Shown here: one piece after another, positions 25,576-34,056 of the stretch
Layout of the letters: each line of letters starts with the position of its first letter
Numbering within the stretch: the first letter of the stretch is position 1
Assembly: GCF_000220835.1 (NCBI RefSeq)
Contig: NZ_GL985606.1
Span: forward strand, 1,450,945 to 1,501,563
Direction of reading: 5' to 3'
Length of the DNA: 50,619 bases
Source: Actinomyces sp. oral taxon 448 str. F0400
Lineage (GTDB): Bacteria > Actinomycetota > Actinomycetes > Actinomycetales > Actinomycetaceae
Translations under genes and position numbers: made by a program
Notes under the pieces: model-generated
Seen by the model: only the letters and a program-made list of their open reading frames with translations
Databases searched by the model: none
Told to the model about the DNA's origin: nothing

Positions 25576-27366
25576 TCAGCGCCCCTGGATCCTCTCGCGC
25601 ACCACTCGGCGCAGCACTTTGCCGACCGTGCTGCGCGGCATCTCGTCGATGATCTCCAGGCGGCGAGGCAGCGCGTAGTGAGGCAGGGCCCGCTCGGCGT
25701 GGGAGCGCACCGATTCCAGCGTGACCGCATCCTGCGGCGCCCCCGGCTCCAGGACGACGGCCGCGCACACGAGTTCCCCGCTGGCTCCGCTGTCCAGTCC
25801 GACGACGGCGACGTCCGACACCGCCTCCATGTCCCCGATGGCCGCCTCCACCTGGGAGGGGTAGACGTTGAACCCGCCGGTCAGAATGAGCTCGCGCCTG
25901 CGATCGGCCATCCATAGGAAGGAGTCGCGCCGACGGACCATGTCGCCCGTGCGCAGCCATCCACCGGGCAGCATGGCGGCTGCCGTCGCCTCCTCATCGC
26001 CCCAGTAGCCGGCGAAGACCTGCGGTCCGCGTACGAGGAGCTCGCCCGGCTCGCCATCGGGCACCTCGCGGTCCGGATCGGGGTCGTCGGGATCCACGAT
26101 GCGCGCGTCCGTGGACGGGAAGGGCAAGCCCAACGCCCCCAGACGCCTGCTGGGGCCCATGGGCGTGCCGGCGACGATCGGGCTCGCCTCGGTCATGCCG
26201 TAACCGTCGACGATGAACCCGTCCGTGACCGCCTCCCACTCGGCGGCGATCGCGAGCGGCATCGGCGCCGCCCCGCACACCCCGTAGCGCATCGACGTCA
26301 GATCCACGCCCTTCTTCTTCGCACCGCGCAGAATCCGCTCGAACATGACCGGCACACCGACGAAGAAGGTCAGTCGACGCCGCTGCTGGGCCGCGAGCAC
26401 CTGGCTGACCGAGAACTTCGGCAGGACCACCTGCGTGGCCGCCTCCTGCACCGCGCAGAACAGGTTGAGCGTCAGGCCGAAGGCGTGGAAGAAGGGCAGC
26501 AGGGCCAGGAAGGTCTCCCCGCCCTCGTGCAGCATGTTCATCCAGGCTAGGGCCTGGTTGGCGTTGGCCCGCAGGTTCGTGTGCGTGAGCATGGCCGCTT
26601 TGGGCGCCCCGGTGGTGCCGCCGGTGTGCAGCAGCACGGCGATGTCGTCGCCGCTCGGGTAGGGCCACGATGCGGGCAGCCGCGAGGCTCGGGCGACCTC
26701 CCGGTCCCACGAGCGCACTGCGGCCGGCAAACGGTCCGCCTTCATCGAGGCGCGCGTGCGACGGGCCCGGGCCACCGGCAGATGCAGAGCCGCTCGCAGT
26801 CGGGCGGGCATCGCCTCCGACAGATCAACGGCGAATACGGTGCGGCCCGCCAGCGGATCCGCCGAGGCGTCGGTGCCGCCGGCCGCCGTCGAAACCGGAT
26901 CCAGGATCAGCTCGACGCCCCTCTCCCAGGCGATAACCACGCGCGCGCCGTGGCGGGCGAGCTGGGCGCGCACCTCCCGGGCGGGCGCCAGCGGGTTGTG
27001 CTCGGCCACGACCGCTCCCAGGCGCAGGGCCCCGTAGACGGCGACCACGTGCTGAGGGCAGTTGGGCATGATCAGGGCCACCCGGTCGCCGGCTTCGACG
27101 CCGGCCTCGCGCAGCAGCTGGGCAGCGCGTTCAGAGGCCTGAAGGAGCTCGGTGAAGGTCAGCGTTGCCCCGAAGAAGTCCAGAGCGCAGCGCTCACCGA
27201 AGAATCGGGCCGTCGTTTCCAGCAGCTCGCTCAGCGGGGCGTCGGGTACGTCGATGACGGCGGGCACACCGGGGGCGTAGTGGGGGCGCCGGTAGGCGGA
27301 TGCGTCACGCCCTGCGTGCCCGCGGGCGTCGGAGGCGGGAGGTTCGTCCGCAGCGGGCATCCTCAC
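25576..27366 (-). CDS. FadD-type acyl-CoA (AMP-forming) ligase, copy 2
   Basis: 596-residue member of the ANL adenylating family, probably activating medium/long-chain fatty acids to acyl-CoA. Motifs: LLHTGGTTGAPKAAMLTH (P-loop), PFFHAFGL, DGYGMTEASP, GWLRTGDM, DRRRELILTGGFNVYPSQVE and the catalytic lysine in RSTVGKVLRR. The start is GTG at 27366, overlapping the TGA of the upstream paralogue (GTGA, 27363-27366), or ATG at 27360. Both copies share the N-terminal RPHYAPGVP and NCPQHVV stretches, so they arose by tandem duplication. Its substrate preference cannot be read from sequence. Confidence 0.92.
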   Translation of the reverse strand: MRMPAADEPPASDARGHAGRDASAYRRPHYAPGVPAVIDVPDAPLSELLETTARFFGERCALDFFGATLTFTELLQASERAAQLLREAGVEAGDRVALIMPNCPQHVVAVYGALRLGAVVAEHNPLAPAREVRAQLARHGARVVIAWERGVELILDPVSTAAGGTDASADPLAGRTVFAVDLSEAMPARLRAALHLPVARARRTRASMKADRLPAAVRSWDREVARASRLPASWPYPSGDDIAVLLHTGGTTGAPKAAMLTHTNLRANANQALAWMNMLHEGGETFLALLPFFHAFGLTLNLFCAVQEAATQVVLPKFSVSQVLAAQQRRRLTFFVGVPVMFERILRGAKKKGVDLTSMRYGVCGAAPMPLAIAAEWEAVTDGFIVDGYGMTEASPIVAGTPMGPSRRLGALGLPFPSTDARIVDPDDPDPDREVPDGEPGELLVRGPQVFAGYWGDEEATAAAMLPGGWLRTGDMVRRRDSFLWMADRRRELILTGGFNVYPSQVEAAIGDMEAVSDVAVVGLDSGASGELVCAAVVLEPGAPQDAVTLESVRSHAERALPHYALPRRLEIIDEMPRSTVGKVLRRVVRERIQGR

Positions 27367-29270
27367 TCGCAGTCCTCGCGATCCCGACGCGGCCGAGACG
27401 CCCCCGGGACGAGCGCGGACCCGCCATCGGGCCGCGTCTGTGCGTGCGGACCTGCCTCGCCCAGACGCCCGACGAACGAGGTCGCGGCACTGGCCGACGC
27501 CGAGACGGCGGCGCCGGCCGCAGTGGCGGCCTCGCGGGCCGCCAGCAGCTCCTCGCGCACAACCCGGCGCAGCACCTTGCCGATCTGGGAGCGCGGCAAT
27601 TCACTCACGATGGAGACCTGACGGGGCAGGGCGTAGTGCGACAGGGTCTTCTCTGCCCACTGGCGCACCTGCTCCAGGGTGACGGTCTGCCCCTGCCTGG
27701 GCAGGATCGCGGCCACCACCGACTCGTTTCCGCTCTCAGCGGGCAGTCCGACGACGGCGACGTCCTCGACCTGCGGCATGGAGCGCACGGCCGCTTCGAC
27801 CTCGGTGGGATAGATGTTGAACCCCCCGGAGATGATGAGCTCCTTGCGGCGATCGGCGATGACGTAGAAGCCGTCCTCCTCCTGGCGCACCAGGTCGCCG
27901 GTGCGCAGCCATCCGCCGGGCAGCATGACGGCCTCGGTCTCCTCGGGGTTCTCCCAGTAGCCGGTGAAGACCTGGGGCCCGCGGACGATGAGTTCACCGA
28001 TCTGGCCGGGGGCCACGTCCCGGTCTGGGTCATCGGGATCGATGACGCGCACGTCGGTCGACGGGTAGGGCACTCCCAGGGCGCCCGCGCGACGCTCGGG
28101 GGATATGGGGTTGCCCAGGACGATGGGGGAGGTCTCGGTCATGCCGTAGCCCTCGATGATGACCCCGCCGGTGGCCTTCTCCCAGGACTCGGCGACCGTC
28201 CTGGGGTTGGCGGCGGCGCCGCACACGGCGATCTTGCAGCTCGACAGATCCACGCCGGTGGCCAGCGCGCGCGTGACGATGCGGTCGAACATGACGGGCA
28301 CCCCGGGGAAGAAGGTGGCCGGACGCCGTTTCCAGGCGGCCAGCACCATGTCGGCGCCGAATTTGGGCAGGACCACTTGGGTGGCGGCCATGCCCACCGC
28401 GCACAGGAGCGACAGGCTCAGCCCGAAGGCGTGGAAGAAGGGCAGGACCGCGTAGAAGGTCTCCTGGCCGACTTCGCAGGTCTGGGAGGCCCACACCAGG
28501 GACATCTCCGCGTTGGAGCGGGCGTTGGCGTGGGTGAGGGCCACGGCTTTGGGGGTCCCCGTGGTTCCGCCGGTGTAGAGCAGGACCGCGACCTCGTCGA
28601 CCTCCGGCAGCGGATGCCCGGCGGGCAGCGGGGTCGTCGTCGCCGCCAGATCGTCCCAGGAGGCAACACCCGCGGGAACCCGTCCGCGCAGGTCGCTGCG
28701 CTGGGACCGAGCCGCGGCCACCGGCAGCCTCAGGGCCAGACGGCTGGTCCACGGCAGGCCTCGCGACAGGTCGACGGCAAGGACTCTCAGATCCCCCATC
28801 CCGGCGCCATCGAGGGAGCCGGCGGCCTGGACGAGGCGTGCCAGGGACTTCTCCCAGGCGATGATGACGCGTCCGCGGTGGAGCTCGATCTGCTCGCGGA
28901 TTTGCGCGGCCGGGGCCAGCGGGTTGTGCTCGGCGATGATGGCGCCGATCCGCCATGCGGCGTAGGCGATGACCACGTGCTGGGGGCAGTTGGGCAGGAT
29001 GACGCCGACGACGTCGCCGCGGCCCACGCCCAGGCGCCGCAGGGCCTCGGCGGCGTGGTCCACCTGCTCGCTGAGTCGGCGGTAGGTGGTGGGCCGGCCC
29101 AGGAAGTCCAGGGCCACCCGGTCGGGGAAACGGCGGGCGGCGTCGTCGAGCATGCACGAGAGGGGTTCGGTGACGGGCGCGATGACACCGGGAACGCCCG
29201 GTGCGTAGTGGGGGCGCAGATAGCGTGCGGACGCGTCGGCAGACGGGGGCACGGCGGCGGAGCTGCTCAT
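27363..29270 (-). CDS. FadD-type acyl-CoA (AMP-forming) ligase, copy 1
   Basis: 635-residue paralogue and first gene of the pair. It carries LLYTGGTTGTPKAVALTH, PFFHAFGL, EGYGMTETSP, GWLRTGDL, DRRKELIISGGFNIYPTEVE and the catalytic lysine in RSQIGKVLRR. It has an extra ~55-residue Ala/Arg-rich C-terminal tail not needed for catalysis. AGGAAGGGA is the ribosome-binding site for the ATG at 29270. A large dyad directly upstream suggests control by a fatty-acid-responsive repressor. The GTGA overlap makes copy 2 depend on translation of copy 1. Confidence 0.93.
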   Translation of the reverse strand: MSSSAAVPPSADASARYLRPHYAPGVPGVIAPVTEPLSCMLDDAARRFPDRVALDFLGRPTTYRRLSEQVDHAAEALRRLGVGRGDVVGVILPNCPQHVVIAYAAWRIGAIIAEHNPLAPAAQIREQIELHRGRVIIAWEKSLARLVQAAGSLDGAGMGDLRVLAVDLSRGLPWTSRLALRLPVAAARSQRSDLRGRVPAGVASWDDLAATTTPLPAGHPLPEVDEVAVLLYTGGTTGTPKAVALTHANARSNAEMSLVWASQTCEVGQETFYAVLPFFHAFGLSLSLLCAVGMAATQVVLPKFGADMVLAAWKRRPATFFPGVPVMFDRIVTRALATGVDLSSCKIAVCGAAANPRTVAESWEKATGGVIIEGYGMTETSPIVLGNPISPERRAGALGVPYPSTDVRVIDPDDPDRDVAPGQIGELIVRGPQVFTGYWENPEETEAVMLPGGWLRTGDLVRQEEDGFYVIADRRKELIISGGFNIYPTEVEAAVRSMPQVEDVAVVGLPAESGNESVVAAILPRQGQTVTLEQVRQWAEKTLSHYALPRQVSIVSELPRSQIGKVLRRVVREELLAAREAATAAGAAVSASASAATSFVGRLGEAGPHAQTRPDGGSALVPGASRPRRDREDCE

Positions 29271-29324
29271 GGAGTTCCCTTCCTCGAGGGTGCTCGGCCA
29301 TGGCCGGGAACGATGATGTGACCG

Positions 29325-29353
29325 TACGCAACCGTAACCTACGGTTGCGTAGG
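29325..29353. promoter_or_regulatory. Nested palindromic operator upstream of the fadD pair
   Basis: A perfect 12-bp-arm inverted repeat: TACGCAACCGTA (29325-29336), spacer ACC, TACGGTTGCGTA (29340-29351). Within it CCTACG-GTTG-CGTAGG (29338-29353) is itself a dyad, with a partly degenerate copy on the left side. The structure therefore looks like two overlapping sites for a dimeric regulator, as TetR-family lipid regulators often use. It lies between the fadD pair and the 3' end of helD, both on the minus strand. Confidence 0.7.
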
Positions 29354-29381
29354 TCGGCAGGCGGGAGCAGTGGCGTCCCGC

Positions 29382-31871
29382 TCACACCCCGGCAGCGGCC
29401 GAAGTGGACCTCGCAGGCCGCGCAGTCCCGGGGGCAGCAGTGCGCGAGACCATCCGCAATCGGCGTGTGGGGCGCGTCATCGCCACGTACAGGTCGCCCG
29501 GGCTCGTCCGGCCGACCACCGCCGGGTCCACGAGCACGACGACGTCGAACTCGAGGCCCTTGCTTATCCGCGGCGACATCACCACCAGGCGGCTGCGCAG
29601 CACGTCGCCGTCGGGCGCCTCCAGGGCGCCGGCCAGACGCGGGTCGGCGGCCAGCGCCGCGGCGTCGTCGTCGGCGCGCGGGGTGATAACGGCGATCCGG
29701 CCCTCGTCGGCGCCCACGGCGCGGTCGAGGGCCGCGGACTCCTCGTGCACCGCCTCGCGCAGTGCGCGTGCCCATACCTCCTCGTCCTCGTCTTGCAGCC
29801 GCTCCCCCGACAGGTCGTCGACCCTCAGGCAGTCGGGCAGGTCGCGCACCGAGCTGACGGGGAAGGCCGGCGGCCGGCCCAGGGCCGTCACCGCCTCCTG
29901 CGCTGCAGCCATGATGGTGGCCGGCGTCCGGTAGCACACGGTCAGCGCCTCCAGGTGCAGGGGCGTCGAGGCCGGTGAGGCGGCCCGGCCTCCCTCCCGC
30001 GGGTCCGGGCGGGTTCCCAGGGCGGCCAGTGCGTCGGCCCATGAGCGGGGGGCGCTCAGCCCCGAGTACTGCGTCAGATCGCCGACCACGGTGAAGGAGC
30101 GCACCGGGCAGCGCCTGGCCAGGGCCCGCCACGCCATGGCGCCCAGCTCCTGGGCCTCGTCGACCACGATGTGCCCGTAGGTCCACGTGCGGTCGGCTCG
30201 GGCGCGCTCCGCCAGCGTGAGCGAGGGCCCCGGGGCCTCCACGCGGTCGGCCAGCATCTCGGCGTCGACCACGCCTCCGCCCAGCTCCTGGGATTCGATC
30301 GCCTGCGCTGCGTAGGCCACCAGCTCTTCGTGCCGCCGCGCCTGAAGACGGGCCCGGTGCGCCTGAGCGTCCTCGCTGGGTCCCAGCAGTTCGGCCAGTT
30401 CGTCGATCAGCGGCACATCCGCCGGGGTGGGCTCGGCGCCCGCGGCGCGCTGGAGCAGTGCCCGCTCGTGCGCTTCGAGCTCGGGGGCCAGGCGCTCCAG
30501 CAGGGCCGGGCGGGCCCACAGCCGCTCCAGGAGCCCGACCGGTGTCGTGGGCATCCAGCACAGGTTGATCTCGCGACGAGCGTCGCGCGCGGTGCGAATG
30601 TCCTCGCGAATCCACGCACGCGTGTCGGGGTCCGAGGCGTCCCGGCTGGTGGCGGAGGCCAGCTGATCGGTCAGCCGTTCCAGCAGCCACAGCACGAAAG
30701 TTTCGCGGGCGAGGTTGTGGGGCCTGCCCGAGCGGCGGGCCCGCACGACGGCCTCGCGCACGTCCGCGGGGCGCAGCTCCAGGCGTGTGCCGTCCACCGT
30801 GATCGGGCGCGGCGAGTCGGGCACGCGCTGCAGGTCGCGCACCGCCCGGCGCAGGATCGTGGCCCATACCGCCCGGGACTTCACCTCGGCGGTCTCCGCC
30901 GGTTCCGCGCCGCGGGCGCGGACGCCGGGCACCAGATCCGCTAGCGTGGTGGAGACCACCCCCGTCTCGCCGAGCGAGGGCAGGACTTGCTCCACGTAGC
31001 GCAGGAAGGTGCGCGAGGGCCCCACGAGGAGCACGCCCGAGCGCTCCAGGCGCGTGCGCTCGGAGTAGAAGAGGTAGGCGACCCGGTGCAGCGCCACTGC
31101 CGTCTTCCCCGTGCCCGGCCCGCCCTGGACGACGAGTACTCCCGTGCCGTCGGAGGTGACGACCCGGTCCTGCTCCGCCTGGATCGTCGCCACGATGTCG
31201 CCCATGCGGCCGTCGCGCGCGGTGCTCATCGCGGCGATGAGCGCACCCTCGCCCTGCAGACCCGTGGACACGGCGCCTCCGGGCTCCGCGGTCCGGTCAG
31301 TCGGGGCCCCTAGCCCGCTGACGTCGATGAGCTCGTCCTCGACGCCGAGCACCGTACGCGCCCGAGTCTGGATATGCCGGCGGCGCACGATGCCCATGGG
31401 ATCGGAGGCGGTCGCCTGGTAGAAGGCCCGCGCCAGCGGGGCCCGCCAGTCCAGGACCACCTCTCGGTGCTGGGCGTCCTGCAGCCCGGTGCGCCCCACG
31501 TAGTGTCGCCGACCGGAGCCGGCGACCGGGTCGGAGCGGGCCGGGCCCTGCTCCGCCGCCGCATCGGCGCCCGAGTCCATTCGACCGAAGACGAGGCGAT
31601 CCTCGACCCCCTCCAACGAGGAGATCAGGTTCGCGTAGTGCGCCGCGTAGGCGTCGCGCTCCCCGCGGGACTGGTGGGTGCCGCCGCCTCCGCGCGCCTG
31701 GGTGGCGGCCAGGAACCGCTTGGCCTCGGCTAGCCGGCGGTCGAGTTCACCGTAGGCCAGGTCGACGACCTCCTGCTCGGCGGCGATTTCACGCTCACGG
31801 ACGTGACCGCCGGCGGGAGTCTGCGGATGCTCGGTAATGGGGCCGGGTTGCGTATCGTGGGATTGAGTCAC
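29382..31871 (-). CDS. helD: HelD-like RNA polymerase-associated helicase/ATPase
   Basis: 829-residue UvrD/Rep-type superfamily 1 protein. HelD proteins bind RNA polymerase and release it from nucleic acid; actinobacterial versions (HelD/HelR) can also protect RNAP from rifamycins. An N-terminal coiled coil (REREIAAEQEVVDLAYGELDRRL) is followed by the HelD-type LDWRAPLARAFYQA region. Walker A is VVQGGPGTGKTAVALHRVAYL, Walker B is HIVVDEAQELG, and GDLTQYSG and SKGLEFDVVVLVDP match later motifs. The GTG start has GTGAGG upstream. A 14-bp palindrome, GGTGCACGTGCACC, lies at 31897-31910 in its promoter region. Confidence 0.9.
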   Translation of the reverse strand: MTQSHDTQPGPITEHPQTPAGGHVREREIAAEQEVVDLAYGELDRRLAEAKRFLAATQARGGGGTHQSRGERDAYAAHYANLISSLEGVEDRLVFGRMDSGADAAAEQGPARSDPVAGSGRRHYVGRTGLQDAQHREVVLDWRAPLARAFYQATASDPMGIVRRRHIQTRARTVLGVEDELIDVSGLGAPTDRTAEPGGAVSTGLQGEGALIAAMSTARDGRMGDIVATIQAEQDRVVTSDGTGVLVVQGGPGTGKTAVALHRVAYLFYSERTRLERSGVLLVGPSRTFLRYVEQVLPSLGETGVVSTTLADLVPGVRARGAEPAETAEVKSRAVWATILRRAVRDLQRVPDSPRPITVDGTRLELRPADVREAVVRARRSGRPHNLARETFVLWLLERLTDQLASATSRDASDPDTRAWIREDIRTARDARREINLCWMPTTPVGLLERLWARPALLERLAPELEAHERALLQRAAGAEPTPADVPLIDELAELLGPSEDAQAHRARLQARRHEELVAYAAQAIESQELGGGVVDAEMLADRVEAPGPSLTLAERARADRTWTYGHIVVDEAQELGAMAWRALARRCPVRSFTVVGDLTQYSGLSAPRSWADALAALGTRPDPREGGRAASPASTPLHLEALTVCYRTPATIMAAAQEAVTALGRPPAFPVSSVRDLPDCLRVDDLSGERLQDEDEEVWARALREAVHEESAALDRAVGADEGRIAVITPRADDDAAALAADPRLAGALEAPDGDVLRSRLVVMSPRISKGLEFDVVVLVDPAVVGRTSPGDLYVAMTRPTRRLRMVSRTAAPGTARPARSTSAAAGV

Positions 31872-32167
31872 ATGACCTCACTGGGACCGGTGGGCGGGTG
31901 CACGTGCACCGGGACCGCCTCGATGAGCCGCTGTGCGCGCCGCGCTCGCGGCGGTCCAGTTGTTTATTCTCCGACGAGGCCGGCGGCGCCGGCCACGAAC
32001 AGGCCCAAGATATGACACGATCGCGGTGGGGGTGTGGTCCACGCCCCCGCGGTCATGGGAACACGCCGCCGGAGCGGGATGTTGCACACGCTGGCGGTGG
32101 TCGGGATCCGTTCCGTGCGGACCGACCGCATCCGTGACGAGCGCCTTGAAGCGCGAGAGGAGGAGCA
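31872..32167. promoter_or_regulatory. Divergent region between helD and the PAC2 gene
   Basis: About 296 bp holding two perfect palindromic elements: GGTGCACGTGCACC (31897-31910) and GGCCGGC-GGC-GCCGGCC (31978-31994). A short AT-rich patch around 31960-31970 (TTTATT) and another around 32010 could carry promoters, but no complete -35/-10 pair is convincing. GAGAGGAGGAG before 32168 is the PAC2 ribosome-binding site. I saw no sequence resembling a rifamycin-associated element. Confidence 0.4.
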
Positions 32168-33091
32168 GTGGGACCGTTGTACACCGTCGAGCACCCGGCC
32201 GAGGATCCCGTGTCCCCGCGCGTGCTCCTGCATCACTTCGACGGCGCGATGGACGCCGGTCATGCAGGCGCCCTCGCCGTCGAGCAGCTCCTGATGACCC
32301 TGCCGCACGAGCGCATGGCCACCTTCGACGTCGACACTCTCGTCGACTATCGCGCCCGCCGTCCCGTCATGACCTATGCCAGTCACACCTACGAGAGCGT
32401 CGTACCGCCCGAGCTCGTCCTGGATCTCGTCCAGGACGACGAGGGCGAGGACCTGCTCGTCCTCCACGGGGCAGAACCCGACTTCCGGTGGAACGAGTTC
32501 GTGGGCGCGGTCACGCATCTGGTGGTCTCCATGGGCGTGTCCCAGGCCGTGGGGCTGACCGGCCTGCCTCTGGCGACCCCGCATACCCGCCCCACCTACG
32601 TCCACCACCACGGCAATCGCCCCGAGTTGCTGCCCAAGCAGCCGGATTTCTTCGGCCGTGTCGAGGTTCCCGGCTCCATGAGCGCCTTCCTTGAGATCCG
32701 GCTCGGGCGGGCCGGCCTGGATTCGCGCGGGCTGTCGGCGGGGATCCCCCACTACGTCGCCCGCGACGATTACCCGGCCGGGGCGGCGGCCCTGCTGGTC
32801 GCCGTCTCTGAGAGTACAGGGCTGGCACTGCCGGTCGGCGACCTCGAGGCGGCCGCCAACGTCAACCGCGCCGAGATCGACGCCGAGGCGGCGGGTCAGC
32901 CCGAGGTCACCGCCGTCGTCAACGCGCTGGAGGCCCAGTACGATGCGGTGGCGCCGATCAGCGGAGCGGATCCGGCGCACATCGTCGACGTCCCCTCCGC
33001 CGACGAGATCGGGGCCCGGCTGGAGGCCTTCCTCGAGGCGGCGCGGGCCGATCCGGACGCCTGGCGCCTCGACGACCATCGGGAGGACTGA
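32168..33091 (+). CDS. PAC2-family protein
   Basis: 307 residues matching the actinobacterial PAC2 (proteasome-assembly-chaperone-like) family: VLLHHFDGAMDAGHAG near the N-terminus, TFDVDTLVDYRARRP, LLVLHGAEPDFRW, GLTGLPLATPHTRP and GIPHYVARDDYPAGA. The biochemical role of the bacterial family is not established. The GTG start at 32168 follows GAGAGGAGGAG. It is divergent from helD. Confidence 0.9.
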   Translation: MGPLYTVEHPAEDPVSPRVLLHHFDGAMDAGHAGALAVEQLLMTLPHERMATFDVDTLVDYRARRPVMTYASHTYESVVPPELVLDLVQDDEGEDLLVLHGAEPDFRWNEFVGAVTHLVVSMGVSQAVGLTGLPLATPHTRPTYVHHHGNRPELLPKQPDFFGRVEVPGSMSAFLEIRLGRAGLDSRGLSAGIPHYVARDDYPAGAAALLVAVSESTGLALPVGDLEAAANVNRAEIDAEAAGQPEVTAVVNALEAQYDAVAPISGADPAHIVDVPSADEIGARLEAFLEAARADPDAWRLDDHRED

Positions 33092-33151
33092 GCGCCGGCC
33101 GTCGCCGCGCCGCCCCGGTCCTCGTCTCGCAGCGGCCGCGGTTCCGGGCGG

Positions 33152-33970
33152 TCAGGCGAGAGCGGGGTCGTCGGCCCGCCAGGTGCGCGCCGGCAGCGGC
33201 AGGCGGCGTACCGCCCGGTCGACGGCCCGGGCCTGGGTCCGCGTGAAGGGCTCGTCGCGGGCGACCACCACGAGGTTGCCCTGTCGACGTCCCCGTGCCG
33301 CCGCGGCGTCGGCCACCACGAGCACCGCCTCGACCTCGAAGACCCCTCGCACGGCCGCCAGCTCGCTCGCGGCGATCTCGCGCGGTGCGGAGACGACGTT
33401 GGCCAGATACAACCCGCCCGGCCCCAGGGCTCGCCGGCACGCGGCGACGAACTCGGGCGTCCGGCATGCGCCCGGCACTCGACCTGCGTCGAACACGTCG
33501 CGCACGACGACGTCCCACGCCCCCGGCCGCAGCCGCGGAGCCACCTGGGCGGCGTCCCCGACGCGGATGCGCAGGCGCGGCGCCCGGGGCAGGTCGAACC
33601 ATTCCCGCACGCGCTGCGCCAGGACGCCGTCGATCTCCACCGCCAGCTGGGTCGAGCCGGGGCGCGTGGCGTCCCATGCTCGCGCCAGCGCGCACCCGGC
33701 CCCGCCCAGATGGACGGCCCGCACCGGTCCGCTCTCGCCGCGCAGCGCCGTCACGGCGGCGTCCATCTGCTGGAGGTACTCGAAGTCCAGGTGAGTCGGG
33801 TCATGCAGGTCGATCCACGACGACTCCGCGCCGTCCAGCAGGAGCAGGATGCCTCCGTCACGCACCTGGAGCTCGGCGGTCGCCGCCGACGTGCGCACCG
33901 GCTCCGATGGAAGCGCCCGCAGGAGCGCATCCTCGTGGGAGCGTCCCCGGGCCGAATGCGATGGTGTCAC
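33152..33970 (-). CDS. Spermidine-synthase-like / class I methyltransferase-fold protein
   Basis: 272 residues with a Rossmann-like core: VRAVHLGGAGCALARAWDATRPGSTQLAVEID, then VRDVFDAGRVPGACRTPEFVAACRRALGPGGLYLANV. This resembles the SpeE/fused-MFS spermidine synthase family, but the GGGDG polyamine-site motif is absent, so aminopropyltransferase activity is doubtful. The GTG start at 33970 has no ribosome-binding site but has TAACGT exactly 6 nt upstream, suggesting a leaderless mRNA. It is convergent with the PAC2 gene and divergent from dinB. Confidence 0.78.
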   Translation of the reverse strand: MTPSHSARGRSHEDALLRALPSEPVRTSAATAELQVRDGGILLLLDGAESSWIDLHDPTHLDFEYLQQMDAAVTALRGESGPVRAVHLGGAGCALARAWDATRPGSTQLAVEIDGVLAQRVREWFDLPRAPRLRIRVGDAAQVAPRLRPGAWDVVVRDVFDAGRVPGACRTPEFVAACRRALGPGGLYLANVVSAPREIAASELAAVRGVFEVEAVLVVADAAAARGRRQGNLVVVARDEPFTRTQARAVDRAVRRLPLPARTWRADDPALA

Positions 33971-33976
33971 AGGTGC

Positions 33977-33982
33977 ACGTTA
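33977..33982 (-). promoter_or_regulatory. -10 box of leaderless spermidine-synthase-like gene
   Basis: On the minus strand TAACGT is followed by GCACCT (6 nt) and then the GTG start. It repeats the geometry seen at dapB, the GNAT gene and dapA, here with a GTG start. Confidence 0.45.
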
Positions 33983-34056
33983 TCGTGGCCGCATCCGGCC
34001 GACGGGCCGGTGGGCGACCCGGCGCCCGCGGACCACGCGCAGGAGGGGAGGCGGTC

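Noticed and set aside
28030-30867. 945-codon minus-strand open frame overlapping helD and fadD in another frame
   Set aside because: It covers parts of two real genes on the same strand out of frame and has the Arg/Pro/Ala composition typical of frame shadows.
31872-32167. Rifamycin-associated element upstream of helD
   Set aside because: I looked on both strands for the GGGGCTTGC-type inverted repeat known upstream of rifamycin-inducible genes and did not find it.
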